From Solirubrobacter taibaiensis (GTDB lineage: Bacteria; Actinomycetota; Thermoleophilia; Solirubrobacterales; Solirubrobacteraceae), in the NCBI GenBank assembly GCA_027587225.1, contig JAPDDQ010000055.1, positions 1 to 42,032 of the forward strand: a stretch of 42,032 nucleotides of DNA, written 5' to 3'. The notes beneath the pieces were generated by a model. That model had not been told where the DNA came from and searched no databases. It saw only the letters and a program-made list of their open reading frames with translations. The position numbers were made by a program, and so were the translations under genes. Below are positions 25,810 to 33,253 of the stretch, one piece after another (position 1 is the stretch's first letter; each line of letters starts with the position of its first letter).

Positions 25810-26654
25810 AGCGCGACCACTGGCAGCGCCGCATCGCGGAGCTGGACCCGCACACCGACTACGCCGAGATCTACCGGATCACGGCCGGCCACGAGTTCCC
25901 GTGGGACCTCACGCAAGCGCTGGGCCTCGCGCTCTACCGCACGTACGCGGTGCCGAGCATCGGTGAGCTGCTCTCGCGCACGGGTGAGTTCGAGCGTCGC
26001 ACCCACAAGCGCTACGCGGATACGGGACTGATCCTCGCGGCCGTGATCGAGCACGGCTTCGGGCACGCCGCCGGCCGCACGGGCATCCGCCGCATGAACC
26101 AGATGCACGGCGCGTACGGCATCTCCAACGAGGACATGCGCTACGTGCTGTCCACGTTCGTCGTGATCCCGATGCGCTGGCTGGACGCCTACGGCTGGCG
26201 GCCGCTCACGGAAGCCGAACGCGTCGCGAGCACGAACTACTACCGCGAGCTCGGGCGGCACATGAACATCAAGGCCATCCCGGAGACCTACACGGAGTTC
26301 GCCGCGCTCCTCGACGCCTATGAGCGCGAACACTTCGCATTCTCTCCCGGTGGCCGCGCGGTCTCCGACGCCACGCTCAAGCTGCTCGCGGACTTCTACC
26401 CGCGCCCGGTCCGCCCGCTGCTGCGCCAGGTCACGCTCGCGCTGCTGGACGACCCGCTGCGCGAGGCGTTCCGGTATCCCGCGCCCGGCCGCTTCACGCG
26501 CGCGGCCACGGCCGGTGGCCTGCGCGTCCGCGCCGCGATCGAGCGCCGCCTCCCGGCCCGCAAGGACCCGCGCTATGTGCACGAGATGCGGGAGTTCAAC
26601 TTCTATCCCGGCGGCTACGACGTCGCCGAGCTCGGCACCTTCCCGCGCGGCTAG
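25806..26654 (+). CDS. MpaB/Lcp-type oxygenase (DUF2236) family protein
   Basis: This 282-residue, mostly helical protein resembles the ER-bound oxygenase MpaB and rubber-oxygenase Lcp catalytic domain. Signs are the ALYRTYAVPSIGELLSRTGE region, KRYADTGLILAAVIEHGFG, the conserved histidine segment MNQMHGAYGISNEDMRYVLS, and RWLDAYGWRPLTEAE. Family members are b-type haem oxygenases; histidines in the MNQMHG block are candidate haem contacts. GTG 25806 overlaps the stop of the small upstream gene. A longer open frame upstream is a shadow of the P450 gene. Confidence 0.78.
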   Translation: MKRDHWQRRIAELDPHTDYAEIYRITAGHEFPWDLTQALGLALYRTYAVPSIGELLSRTGEFERRTHKRYADTGLILAAVIEHGFGHAAGRTGIRRMNQMHGAYGISNEDMRYVLSTFVVIPMRWLDAYGWRPLTEAERVASTNYYRELGRHMNIKAIPETYTEFAALLDAYEREHFAFSPGGRAVSDATLKLLADFYPRPVRPLLRQVTLALLDDPLREAFRYPAPGRFTRAATAGGLRVRAAIERRLPARKDPRYVHEMREFNFYPGGYDVAELGTFPRG

Positions 26655-27301
26655 GCGTGCGCGGGCTCGAGCAGCTCGGCGCTCGCGCGGCTGACGGCGA
26701 TCTCACCGCGGATCGCGACCTCGCGCTCGAGCCGGAACTCCCGGAGCTCGTCGCGCACGAACTCGATCGCGCGCTCCTCGGACACTTCCGCCGTCTGGTC
26801 GTCACGCAGCACCGTGATCCACAGCACCTCGCCGTTCTCGCAGTCGAGCACGTGCGAGGCCTCGAAGCCCTCCATCGACTGCAGGCGATCGGCGAAGCCC
26901 TGGTCGACGGTCTGCAGGAGCTGCGCCACCGAGCCGCGACGGACGTGGTAGAGCCGGATGCTGACGCTCTTGCGCCGGCCGCCGTGACGCACCGGATCGA
27001 GCATCCCCTCCGCGGCGCGGCTCACCGCGCTCTCCCCGTGGATCGCGTCGAAGCGCGTGTGCTCGATGTCGACCAGCTCGGTCTGGGTCCAGCGCTGCGC
27101 CAGCGCGCGTGACGCCTCGGCCTGTGCGGCCTCGGCGAAGAGGCTAAGCGTGAAGAGGTCGCCCTCCCCGCAGTCGATCAGCACGTAGGACACGAACCCC
27201 GGCTGAGCGGCGATCTGGTCGGCGAACGACTCGTCGACGCGCCGCATGAACTCCGACGCCGATTCGGCGGACATCCGATAGCGCCTCATGCTCGCGAACA
27301 T
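26651..27301 (-). CDS. Internally duplicated ABM-like (dimeric alpha/beta barrel) protein
   Basis: This 216-residue soluble protein is built from two similar halves. Half 1 (about 5-100) contains MRRYRMSAES, FADQIAAQPGFVSYVLIDCG, a GEGDLFTLSLF strand and AIHGESAVSRAAEGML. Half 2 (about 112-212) contains SIRLYHVRRGS, FADRLQSMEGFEASHVLDCE, a NGEVLWITVLR strand and AIRGEIAVSRASAELL. The pattern matches antibiotic-biosynthesis-monooxygenase-like folds, so the protein may form an intramolecular barrel. No catalytic residue is obvious. ATG 27301 has AAGGGAG seven bases upstream. Confidence 0.7.
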   Translation of the reverse strand: MFASMRRYRMSAESASEFMRRVDESFADQIAAQPGFVSYVLIDCGEGDLFTLSLFAEAAQAEASRALAQRWTQTELVDIEHTRFDAIHGESAVSRAAEGMLDPVRHGGRRKSVSIRLYHVRRGSVAQLLQTVDQGFADRLQSMEGFEASHVLDCENGEVLWITVLRDDQTAEVSEERAIEFVRDELREFRLEREVAIRGEIAVSRASAELLEPAHA

Positions 27302-27317
27302 GCGTTGGCTCCCTTCG

Positions 27318-27677
27318 TCACGACTCCGTGATCGGAAGACTATGAAACGTGTCGAAGGCTACGGCGGCCGCCCCGGCGACGTCGCCGTCCGCGCACAGCC
27401 GGATCAGCGCTTCGTGACGCCCGACTGACTCGCGCCTGTGCGATGTCGAGAAGCGCAGCCGCTCGGCCCGGCGCAGCACGGGGGTGAACTGGTCGAGCAC
27501 GGCGCTCAGCGCCCGGTTCGCGGCGACGGCGACCGGCACGCCGTGCAGATCGTCGTCCGCCCGCAGCGCCGCGTCCAGATCGCCGTTCTCGACCGCTTGA
27601 CGGAAGCGCGCATTGGCCTCGCGCATCGCGTCGAGATGCGCCGGGGTGTCGCGAACCCGCTCCGCGGCCTCCAGCCC
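27318..27677 (-). pseudogene. GntR-family regulator remnant (FCD domain only)
   Basis: About 120 codons encode only the ligand-binding FCD domain of a GntR/FadR-type regulator. It starts near LEAAERVRDTPAHLDAM and keeps the metal-site pattern D-x3-H in ADDDLHG, H in GRHEALI and H in DTFHS. The winged-helix DNA-binding half is absent. Upstream, the same frame runs antisense into the truncated hydrolase gene. It therefore cannot work as a DNA-binding regulator. It reads as the surviving 3' half of a gene cut by a deletion near 27655-27677. Confidence 0.75.
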
Positions 27678-28244
27678 GACGCCGCGTACGTCCGCAGCGT
27701 TGTCGACTCGCTCCCCGGCCCGGTCGTGATCGCGGGCCATTCCTATGGCGGCTCGGTGATGACCGAAGCCGCGGACGGCGCTGCCAACGTGGCCGCGCTC
27801 GTCTACATCGCCAGTTTCAACCTGGACGTCGGCGAGAGCACCGGCGAGCTGGCGGCCAAGTTCCCGGGGGCGCAGCTGGGCTCCGTGCTCGACGCGGTCC
27901 CGTTCCCCGGCGGCACGGACCTGTACATCCAGCAGGACCGCTTCAACGAGATCTTCGCCGGGGATGTCGCGCCGGACGTGGCCAAGTTGATGGCGGCCAC
28001 CCAGCGCCCGATCGCCGCCAACGCGCTCGAGGACCGCGCCACCAAGGCGGCCTGGAAGACGATCCCGAGCTGGACGATGGTCACGCTCGGAGACCTGGCG
28101 ATCCCGGCGGATTCGATGCGCTTCATGGCCGAGCGCGCGGGCTCGACCACGATCGAGATCGACGCCTCCCACGCGGTGACCGTGTCCCAGCCCGAGGCGG
28201 TCGCCGACTTCATCGACACGGCCGCGCGCTCCGTCGCCGGCTGA
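27654..28244 (+). pseudogene. Alpha/beta hydrolase remnant (5' end deleted)
   Basis: The sequence joins an alpha/beta hydrolase at NPLRGLQPDAAYVRSVVDSL. It then continues normally through the nucleophile elbow GHSYGG, YIASFNLDVGEST, and the C-terminal acid/base part ending IEIDASHAV and ADFIDTAAR. The first roughly 50-60 residues, with the oxyanion HG motif and first strands, are missing, and upstream sequence is antisense to the GntR remnant. Without them the enzyme should be inactive unless a start is supplied in the FCD remnant. Together with the regulator fragment it marks one deletion through a divergent pair. Confidence 0.75.
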
Positions 28245-28264
28245 GCTTCCGCCATCATCACCGC

Positions 28265-28873
28265 GTGCACCTCGCGCTCGACCTGATCGGCGTCTTCACG
28301 TTCGGCATCTCGGGCGCGTTGATGGCGATCCAACGCGATTTCGACATCGTGGGAATCGCCATCCTCGCGGTGGCCACCGCCCTCGGCGGCGGAATCCTGC
28401 GCGACCTCATCCTCGGCGACACCCCACCGCTCGCGTTCGATCGCTGGGAGTACCTCGCCGTCGCGCTGGCGTCCGCCGCCGTCACGTTCGTCGCCCACCC
28501 CGAGCTCAAGCGGATCACCCGCACGCTGCTGATCTTCGACGCCGCGGGCCTCGCGCTGTTCTGTGTCTCCGGCACGGTCAAGGCGCTGGACTACGGCCTC
28601 GCCCCGATCGCCGCGGTGCTGCTCGGCGTCACCTCCGCGGTCGGTGGCGGCGTGCTGCGCGACGTGATCGCGCGCGAGACGCCCGAGCTCGTCCGTCCCC
28701 GCTCAGAGCTCTACGCCATCCCGGCGATGACGGGCGCGACCGCCATCGCGGTCGCGTGGGAGCTCGACGCGTACGAGCCGGCGCTCGGCGCCGTCATCGC
28801 CGTCGCCGTGTTCGGCTTCCGCGCGCTCGCCCTGCACCGCCACTGGTTCGCCCCGCGCGCTCCCCGGAGCTAA
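28265..28873 (+). CDS. TRIC-type cation channel family protein (YicG/UPF0126-like)
   Basis: This 202-residue membrane protein has seven predicted segments and two internal repeats, each with the family motif: ALGGGILRDLILGDTPP (about 39-55) and AVGGGVLRDVIARETPE (about 125-141). Prokaryotic TRIC proteins form trimeric monovalent-cation channels. GTG 28265 begins directly at the first segment (LALDLIGVFTFGISGA). It ends in a CTAA overlap with the diguanylate cyclase. Confidence 0.92.
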   Translation: MHLALDLIGVFTFGISGALMAIQRDFDIVGIAILAVATALGGGILRDLILGDTPPLAFDRWEYLAVALASAAVTFVAHPELKRITRTLLIFDAAGLALFCVSGTVKALDYGLAPIAAVLLGVTSAVGGGVLRDVIARETPELVRPRSELYAIPAMTGATAIAVAWELDAYEPALGAVIAVAVFGFRALALHRHWFAPRAPRS

Positions 28874-29907
28874 GCCACGACGACGCGGTCGCGCCCGCGC
28901 GCCTTCGCGACGTAGAGCGCGGCATCGGCCTCGGCCAGCAGCGCCTCGCCGTCGAATGGGCCGCCGCCGGTGGCCGCGACCCCGAAGGACACGGTCACGG
29001 GCAGCCCGTCGAACGAGTCTGAGACGACCGCTTCACGCAACGCATCGGCGAGCGTGTGGGCTTCGTCGACGCCCGCTCCGGGCAGCAGCACGAGGAACTC
29101 CTCGCCGCCGACGCGGTAGGCAAGGTCGAACGCGCGCAGCCGTGAGCGCAACCGGTTCGCGACCTCGACGAGCACGGCGTCGCCGCGGGCGTGACCGTGC
29201 TCGTCGTTGACGCGCTTGAAGTGGTCGATGTCCGCCGCGATGGCCGCGATCGACTGGCCGCTGATCGCGGCCTGCGCCTCCAGCTCCTCCAGGCGCTGCT
29301 CGAGCGCGCGCCGGTTGAGCATGCCGGTCAGGTCGTCGACCACCGCTTCGGTGCGGTGCTCGAGATCCGAACGCATGAGCGCGCTGGACAGGATCGCGAC
29401 GCCGACCAGCATCAGCAACGTCGCGCCGGTCGCGTAGGACTCCGGGAGCGGATGCGTCGCCGGGACGCCGAAGCCGACGGCGGCGACCAGCAGCGCGGTG
29501 AAGGCCACGCCGGCCGCGACGCCGTGTGATCCGAAGCGCGCCGGCAACGTCACGAGCGGGACCACGAGCCAGCTCAGGACGTAGCTCTCAGGCCCGCCGG
29601 TCAGGCCCACCGAGACCGCGATGAGGATCTGCGTGAACGACCACGAGATGGCGAGCCCGTACTCCGGCACGGACACGCGCCGGGCAAGCCGGCTCGCCGC
29701 CACCAGCGCGAGGATCGCGCAGCCCAGCAGCCCGAGCGGCCCCCACCCGAGGTACGGGATCGCGGCAGCGACGCCGACGCCGAGCAGCCCGAGCGTCCCG
29801 ACACGCGGACGCCGCAGCCGCTCGTCCATGTCGAGCAACCGCTCTCGGGAGGCGGCATCGGGGCACAGCCACGTCGGCCGGTGCTCGATCAAGCGGGGTT
29901 CCATCAC
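28870..29907 (-). CDS. Membrane-bound diguanylate cyclase (GGDEF)
   Basis: This 345-residue protein has about six membrane segments in residues 35-180. They are followed by a GGDEF domain with DDLTGMLNRRALEQRL, the DIDHFKRVND metal site and active-site GGEEF at 267-271. The inhibitory I-site RxxD is present as RAFD at 258-261. It should make cyclic di-GMP, be product-inhibited, and be driven by a membrane sensor of unknown ligand (MASE-like). It is transcribed alone, and no PilZ or EAL partner is in the window. Confidence 0.93.
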   Translation of the reverse strand: MMEPRLIEHRPTWLCPDAASRERLLDMDERLRRPRVGTLGLLGVGVAAAIPYLGWGPLGLLGCAILALVAASRLARRVSVPEYGLAISWSFTQILIAVSVGLTGGPESYVLSWLVVPLVTLPARFGSHGVAAGVAFTALLVAAVGFGVPATHPLPESYATGATLLMLVGVAILSSALMRSDLEHRTEAVVDDLTGMLNRRALEQRLEELEAQAAISGQSIAAIAADIDHFKRVNDEHGHARGDAVLVEVANRLRSRLRAFDLAYRVGGEEFLVLLPGAGVDEAHTLADALREAVVSDSFDGLPVTVSFGVAATGGGPFDGEALLAEADAALYVAKARGRDRVVVA

Positions 29908-29941
29908 CCCATGTCATCGGCGCGTCCGTGACGAACTGCAC

Positions 29942-30814
29942 TCAGCGTGGCGCGGGGAACACGGCGTGCGGCCACGCGTCGCCGCGCGACTCCGTGACCG
30001 CGGGGGCGTGCGTCGCCAGCCAGCGCGCCTGCGCGCCGGTCACCTCGAGCGCGTGCTCGCCCTCGGGCAGCCACACGCAGTCACCCGCGCCCGCGGTGAG
30101 TCCCGCGACGGTGAGCGCCCCGTCGAGCACATACAGCACGCCGTGCCGGGCGTTGAGCTGCGCGCCGCGCGGCCCTTCCAGCTCGTCGAGCGAGAACGCG
30201 TCGCCTGACTCGGCCGCGCCGATCAGCGGCCGGATCACGAACCCGTCGTGCACGTAGCGCTCCCCCACACCCGCTTTGAGCACGTACGGCGTCGGCGCGC
30301 CCGGGAGCGTGTCGTCGGGCCCGTCGGTCGCGTCCGGGTAGGGCGCCTCGCGGTCGTAGCTGGTGTCGAACTGCTGCTCGGCGGCGCCGAACTTGGCGAA
30401 CGGCGGCGGCGAGTGGTCCTCGGGCGGGAACGCGGGACCGTCGTACGGCGTGCCCACGAACGCGAAGAACCGCTCCCAGCCGCCAGGGGTGATCGGCCCG
30501 ACCGAGCGCGAGTACGGGCGCAGGAGCCGGTAGGCGTGCAGCGTGCCGGGCGGGACGCTGGCCATGTCACCCGGGTAGAGCACGCGGCTCTCGCCGTCGA
30601 ACCACACCTGGATGGCGCCGCGTTCGCAGAAGAACACGTCGTGCGCCTCGCCGTGCTTGTGCATCGGGATCGGGCGACCGGCCGGCCCGACCATGGTCAC
30701 GAACCCGAGCGCACCGTCGGAGTCCTCGCCGCTGACCAGCGTGCGGAACACCTCGCCCAGCAGCAACTGCGCGCTGCCCGTTCCGGCCTCGACGACGAAC
30801 GCTTCGCTGCTCAT
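29942..30814 (-). CDS. Quercetin 2,3-dioxygenase-like bicupin
   Basis: This 290-residue protein has two cupin barrels. The N-terminal cupin has H52 and H54 in MHKHGEAHDVFF and H93 in PGTLHAY as metal ligands. The third ligand, usually Glu in quercetinases, aligns with D59. The C-terminal cupin (LNARHGVLYVLDGALTVAGL, then WLPEGEHALEV) lacks the HxH pair. Family members open flavonol rings or act on other aromatics. ATG 30814 has GGGGAGAG upstream and overlaps the hydrolase stop (ATGA). It is last in the TetR - small peptide - hydrolase - bicupin operon. Confidence 0.83.
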   Translation of the reverse strand: MSSEAFVVEAGTGSAQLLLGEVFRTLVSGEDSDGALGFVTMVGPAGRPIPMHKHGEAHDVFFCERGAIQVWFDGESRVLYPGDMASVPPGTLHAYRLLRPYSRSVGPITPGGWERFFAFVGTPYDGPAFPPEDHSPPPFAKFGAAEQQFDTSYDREAPYPDATDGPDDTLPGAPTPYVLKAGVGERYVHDGFVIRPLIGAAESGDAFSLDELEGPRGAQLNARHGVLYVLDGALTVAGLTAGAGDCVWLPEGEHALEVTGAQARWLATHAPAVTESRGDAWPHAVFPAPR

Positions 30815-31626
30815 GCACTCTCCCCTATGCGCCTCGCGGCGTCGCGGATCACCTGCTCCCCGCGGGCGATCGCCCGCGGGACCAGCACCGCATGATGGAT
30901 CAAACCGGCGTAGCGCACGTGCTCGACGCCCGCGGCCGCCGCGTAGGCCTGGCCCTCGTCGCGGAACGGGTCGTACTCGCCGGTCACGACGAAGCCGGGC
31001 GTACGCGCGGGCCGCAGCAGCGGCGACGCGCGCGGGTCGTCGGGGTCGGCGCCGTAGAGCTCGTTGCTCCACTCGATGTAATCGCGCGGGAGTCCGTACT
31101 CGTCGCCCAGGAGGTCGATCGAGGGCGACGTCGCGTGTAGGTCGAGCACGGGCTGGATCAACGCCTGAAATGACGCGGCCCGTGCCCACGCCGCCGCGAG
31201 GTTGCCGCCGGCGGAGTCGCCCGCGATGACGACGTGCGCGTGCTGCCGGACCGCCCAGTTGAGCGCTCGCCCGAAATCGTGGAACGCGGCCGGGAACGGG
31301 TGCTCGGGCGCAAGCCGGTAATCCACGCTCAGCACCGCGCACCCCGACCCGTTGGCCAGCGCGCGCGTCAAGCCGTCGTGCGAGTCCACGCTCCCGCGTA
31401 CGAACGCGCCGCCGTGCGCGTAGACGACGATCCCGCGCGCGTTCTCGGGCTCGTACAGGCGGCCGTGCTCGACCTCGCGCACGCTCGCCACCGGCTCGGG
31501 CGGGAGGCCGAATCGCCGCGCCACGTCCTCGGTGGCCGCGCGCAAGTCCTCGATCGGCACCGTGCGCGGCGACGGCGCGCGTCCCACGCGCTCGAGGAAC
31601 GCACGCGTCTGCGCGTCAGCGCTCAC
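30811..31626 (-). CDS. HSL-type alpha/beta hydrolase (esterase)
   Basis: This 271-residue esterase of the hormone-sensitive-lipase class has an oxyanion loop AHGGAFVRGS, nucleophile elbow GDSAGGNLA, acid in TGEYDPFRDEG and base in GLIHHAV. VDYRLAPEHPFPAA is the characteristic family block. It likely cleaves small acyl or aryl esters in the cytoplasm. GTG 31626 lies inside the last codons of the 33-residue peptide gene (11-bp overlap), so coupling is likely. Its 3' end overlaps the bicupin start (ATGA). Confidence 0.9.
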   Translation of the reverse strand: MSADAQTRAFLERVGRAPSPRTVPIEDLRAATEDVARRFGLPPEPVASVREVEHGRLYEPENARGIVVYAHGGAFVRGSVDSHDGLTRALANGSGCAVLSVDYRLAPEHPFPAAFHDFGRALNWAVRQHAHVVIAGDSAGGNLAAAWARAASFQALIQPVLDLHATSPSIDLLGDEYGLPRDYIEWSNELYGADPDDPRASPLLRPARTPGFVVTGEYDPFRDEGQAYAAAAGVEHVRYAGLIHHAVLVPRAIARGEQVIRDAARRIGESA

Positions 31627-31717
31627 GCAGGCGGCGGCGCTTGGCCACGAAGAAGCCCGCGGCGATCGCGAGGATGCCGCCCAGCGCGGTCAGACCCTTC
31701 TGCTGCTCGCTCTTCAT
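31616..31717 (-). CDS. 33-residue single-span membrane peptide
   Basis: A short frame from ATG 31717 to TGA 31616 encodes a 33-residue peptide: polar start MKSEQQKG, a hydrophobic helix of about residues 9-25 (LTALGGILAIAAGFFVA), and a basic tail KRRRLRER. It begins 9 bp after the TetR stop with GTAGG upstream, and its end overlaps the hydrolase start. Position in the operon, codon use and the clean signal-anchor pattern support it as real. Its function is unknown; it may tether or regulate a partner at the membrane. Confidence 0.6.
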   Translation of the reverse strand: MKSEQQKGLTALGGILAIAAGFFVAKRRRLRER

Positions 31718-31726
31718 GGCTCGAAC

Positions 31727-32362
31727 CTACCCCGTGAGGTACTCGACGACGACATCCCCGAGCATCGTGCGATAGCGCTCGCGGCGCCCCGCTTCGAGCA
31801 GGTCGCGGTTGAACAGCGCCTGCCACGTGTGCCGGTTCGCGACGCGGAACACGCAGTAGGAGCTGATCAGCATGTGCAGGTCGACGGCGTCGACGTCGCG
31901 CCGGAACACCCCGGCCTCGCGCCCTGCCGCCAGGATGCGCTCGATCCGCTCCACCGCGGGCGCGTTGATGGCCTGCAGCGACTCCCCCATGTGCTCGCCG
32001 CGGTGGATGTTCTCGATGCTCACGAGCCGGATGAAGTCCGGGTGCGCCTCGTGGTGGTCGAACGTCAGCTCGGCGAGGGCGCGGATGGCCGCGACCGGGT
32101 CCAGGTGCTCGACGTCGACCTCGCGCTCGGCTTCGCGGATGGCCGCGTAGGCGCGCTCCAGCACGGCCACGAACAGGCCTTCCTTGGAGCCGAAGTAGTA
32201 GTAGAGCATCCGCTTCGTCGTCCGCGTGCGCTCCGCGATCTCGTCCACGCGCGCGCCGGAGTAGCCGTGCTCGGCGAACTCCTTCGTGGCGACGTCGAGG
32301 ATCTCGCTCTGCGTCCGGTCCCGGTCCCGCGAGCGTTCGGGCGGCGTGGCGGCTCGTGCCAT
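31727..32362 (-). CDS. TetR-family regulator (divergent from shikimate/quinate operon)
   Basis: This 211-residue protein has an N-terminal TetR helix-turn-helix at about 18-62 (ILDVATKEFAEHGYSGARVD, then EIAERTRTTKRMLYYYFGSKE). The C-terminal ligand domain is of the type with HPDFIRLVSIENIHRGEHM. ATG 32362 starts just before the basic arm PPERSRDRDRTQSEI. It faces the shikimate dehydrogenase gene across 66 bp that hold a good promoter and inverted repeats, so it probably represses both directions. A shikimate, dehydroshikimate or protocatechuate-type inducer is an inference. It is first in its own operon. Confidence 0.9.
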   Translation of the reverse strand: MARAATPPERSRDRDRTQSEILDVATKEFAEHGYSGARVDEIAERTRTTKRMLYYYFGSKEGLFVAVLERAYAAIREAEREVDVEHLDPVAAIRALAELTFDHHEAHPDFIRLVSIENIHRGEHMGESLQAINAPAVERIERILAAGREAGVFRRDVDAVDLHMLISSYCVFRVANRHTWQALFNRDLLEAGRRERYRTMLGDVVVEYLTG

Positions 32363-32383
32363 CGCTGCGAAGTCTAGGTGCGT

Positions 32384-32427
32384 TTGACAGATCGCGGAAT
32401 GGGCATGTAACGTACTAGTTCGTACAT
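32384..32427 (+). promoter_or_regulatory. Promoter with overlapping operator for the shikimate/quinate operon
   Basis: A perfect -35 TTGACA (32384-32389) and a -10-like TGTAAC (32406-32411) are separated by 16 bp. The -10 lies inside an inverted repeat ATGTA (32405-32409) and TACAT (32423-32427) enclosing a CTAG-centred core. Transcription would start near 32418, only about 10 bases before ATG 32429, which has no Shine-Dalgarno, so the mRNA may be nearly leaderless. TetR binding here would block RNA polymerase. Confidence 0.6.
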
Positions 32428-32428
32428 T

Positions 32429-33253
32429 ATGGGAGAGAGAGTACATACCGTCGGCCTCATCGGGGCCGGGATCGACGCTTCGCTGAGCCCCGCGCTGCAC
32501 GAGGCCGAGGCCGCCGCGCTCGGGCTCAGCTACGAGTACCGGCTGCTGGAGATCGAGGGCCACGCGCTGCCCGACCTGCTCGAGCAGGCGCGTGCCGCCG
32601 GGTTCAGCGGCGTGAACGTCACGCACCCGTGCAAGCAGGACGTGGTCGCGCTGCTCGACGACCTCTCCCCCGAGGCCGCTGCGCTCGACGCCGTGAACAC
32701 CGTGGTGTTCTCCAGCGGCCGCGCGATCGGGCACAACACGGACGCGAGCGGGTTCGCGGAGAGCTTCCGGCGCGGGTTGCGCGACGCGCCGCTCGGCAAG
32801 GTCGTGGTGCTCGGCGCGGGCGGTGCGGGATCGGCCGTGGCGCACGCGGCGTTGCGGCTGGGCGCGCAGGACCTGGTGATCGTCGACGTGGACTCCACCC
32901 GCGCGGCGGCGCTCGCGCACCGCCTCGGTGCCCGGACCGGCGCGCTGGATCACCTGCTCGACGCCGACGGCCTGATCCACGCCACACCCACCGGCATGGC
33001 CGCGCACCCCGGGCTGCCGCTGCCCGAGGCGCTGCTGCGTCCCGACCTGTGGGTGGCCGAGGTCGTGTATCGCCCGCTGGAGACCGAGCTGGTCAAGCGC
33101 GCGCGGGAGCTCGGGTGCCGCACGCTGGACGGCGGCGGGATGGCGGTCATGCAGGCCGCGGGTTCCCTCGAGCTGTTCACCGGCGTCACGCCCAACCGTG
33201 AGCGGATGCTGCGACATTTCGCCACCTTGGTGCAACCCGTGGGTGCACGATGA
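32429..33253 (+). CDS. aroE: Shikimate/quinate dehydrogenase (AroE-like, catabolic type)
   Basis: This 274-residue enzyme oxidises quinate or shikimate to the 3-dehydro forms. Substrate-site residues are visible: S18 and S20 in ASLSP, T65 and catalytic K69 in VNVTHPCKQ, D105 in GHNTDASG. The Rossmann GAGGAG is at 129-134. The acidic D153/D155 after the second strand (VIVDVDST), in place of NRT, predicts NAD rather than NADP and so a catabolic rather than biosynthetic role. Its stop overlaps the dehydratase start (ATGA). ATG 32429 is the only sensible start, although it lacks a ribosome site. Confidence 0.93.
   Translation: MGERVHTVGLIGAGIDASLSPALHEAEAAALGLSYEYRLLEIEGHALPDLLEQARAAGFSGVNVTHPCKQDVVALLDDLSPEAAALDAVNTVVFSSGRAIGHNTDASGFAESFRRGLRDAPLGKVVVLGAGGAGSAVAHAALRLGAQDLVIVDVDSTRAAALAHRLGARTGALDHLLDADGLIHATPTGMAAHPGLPLPEALLRPDLWVAEVVYRPLETELVKRARELGCRTLDGGGMAVMQAAGSLELFTGVTPNRERMLRHFATLVQPVGAR

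Noticed and set aside
27438..28244. Intact alpha/beta hydrolase starting near 27438
   Set aside because: The first 70 or so residues are antisense to the FCD fragment and look nothing like a hydrolase N-terminus.
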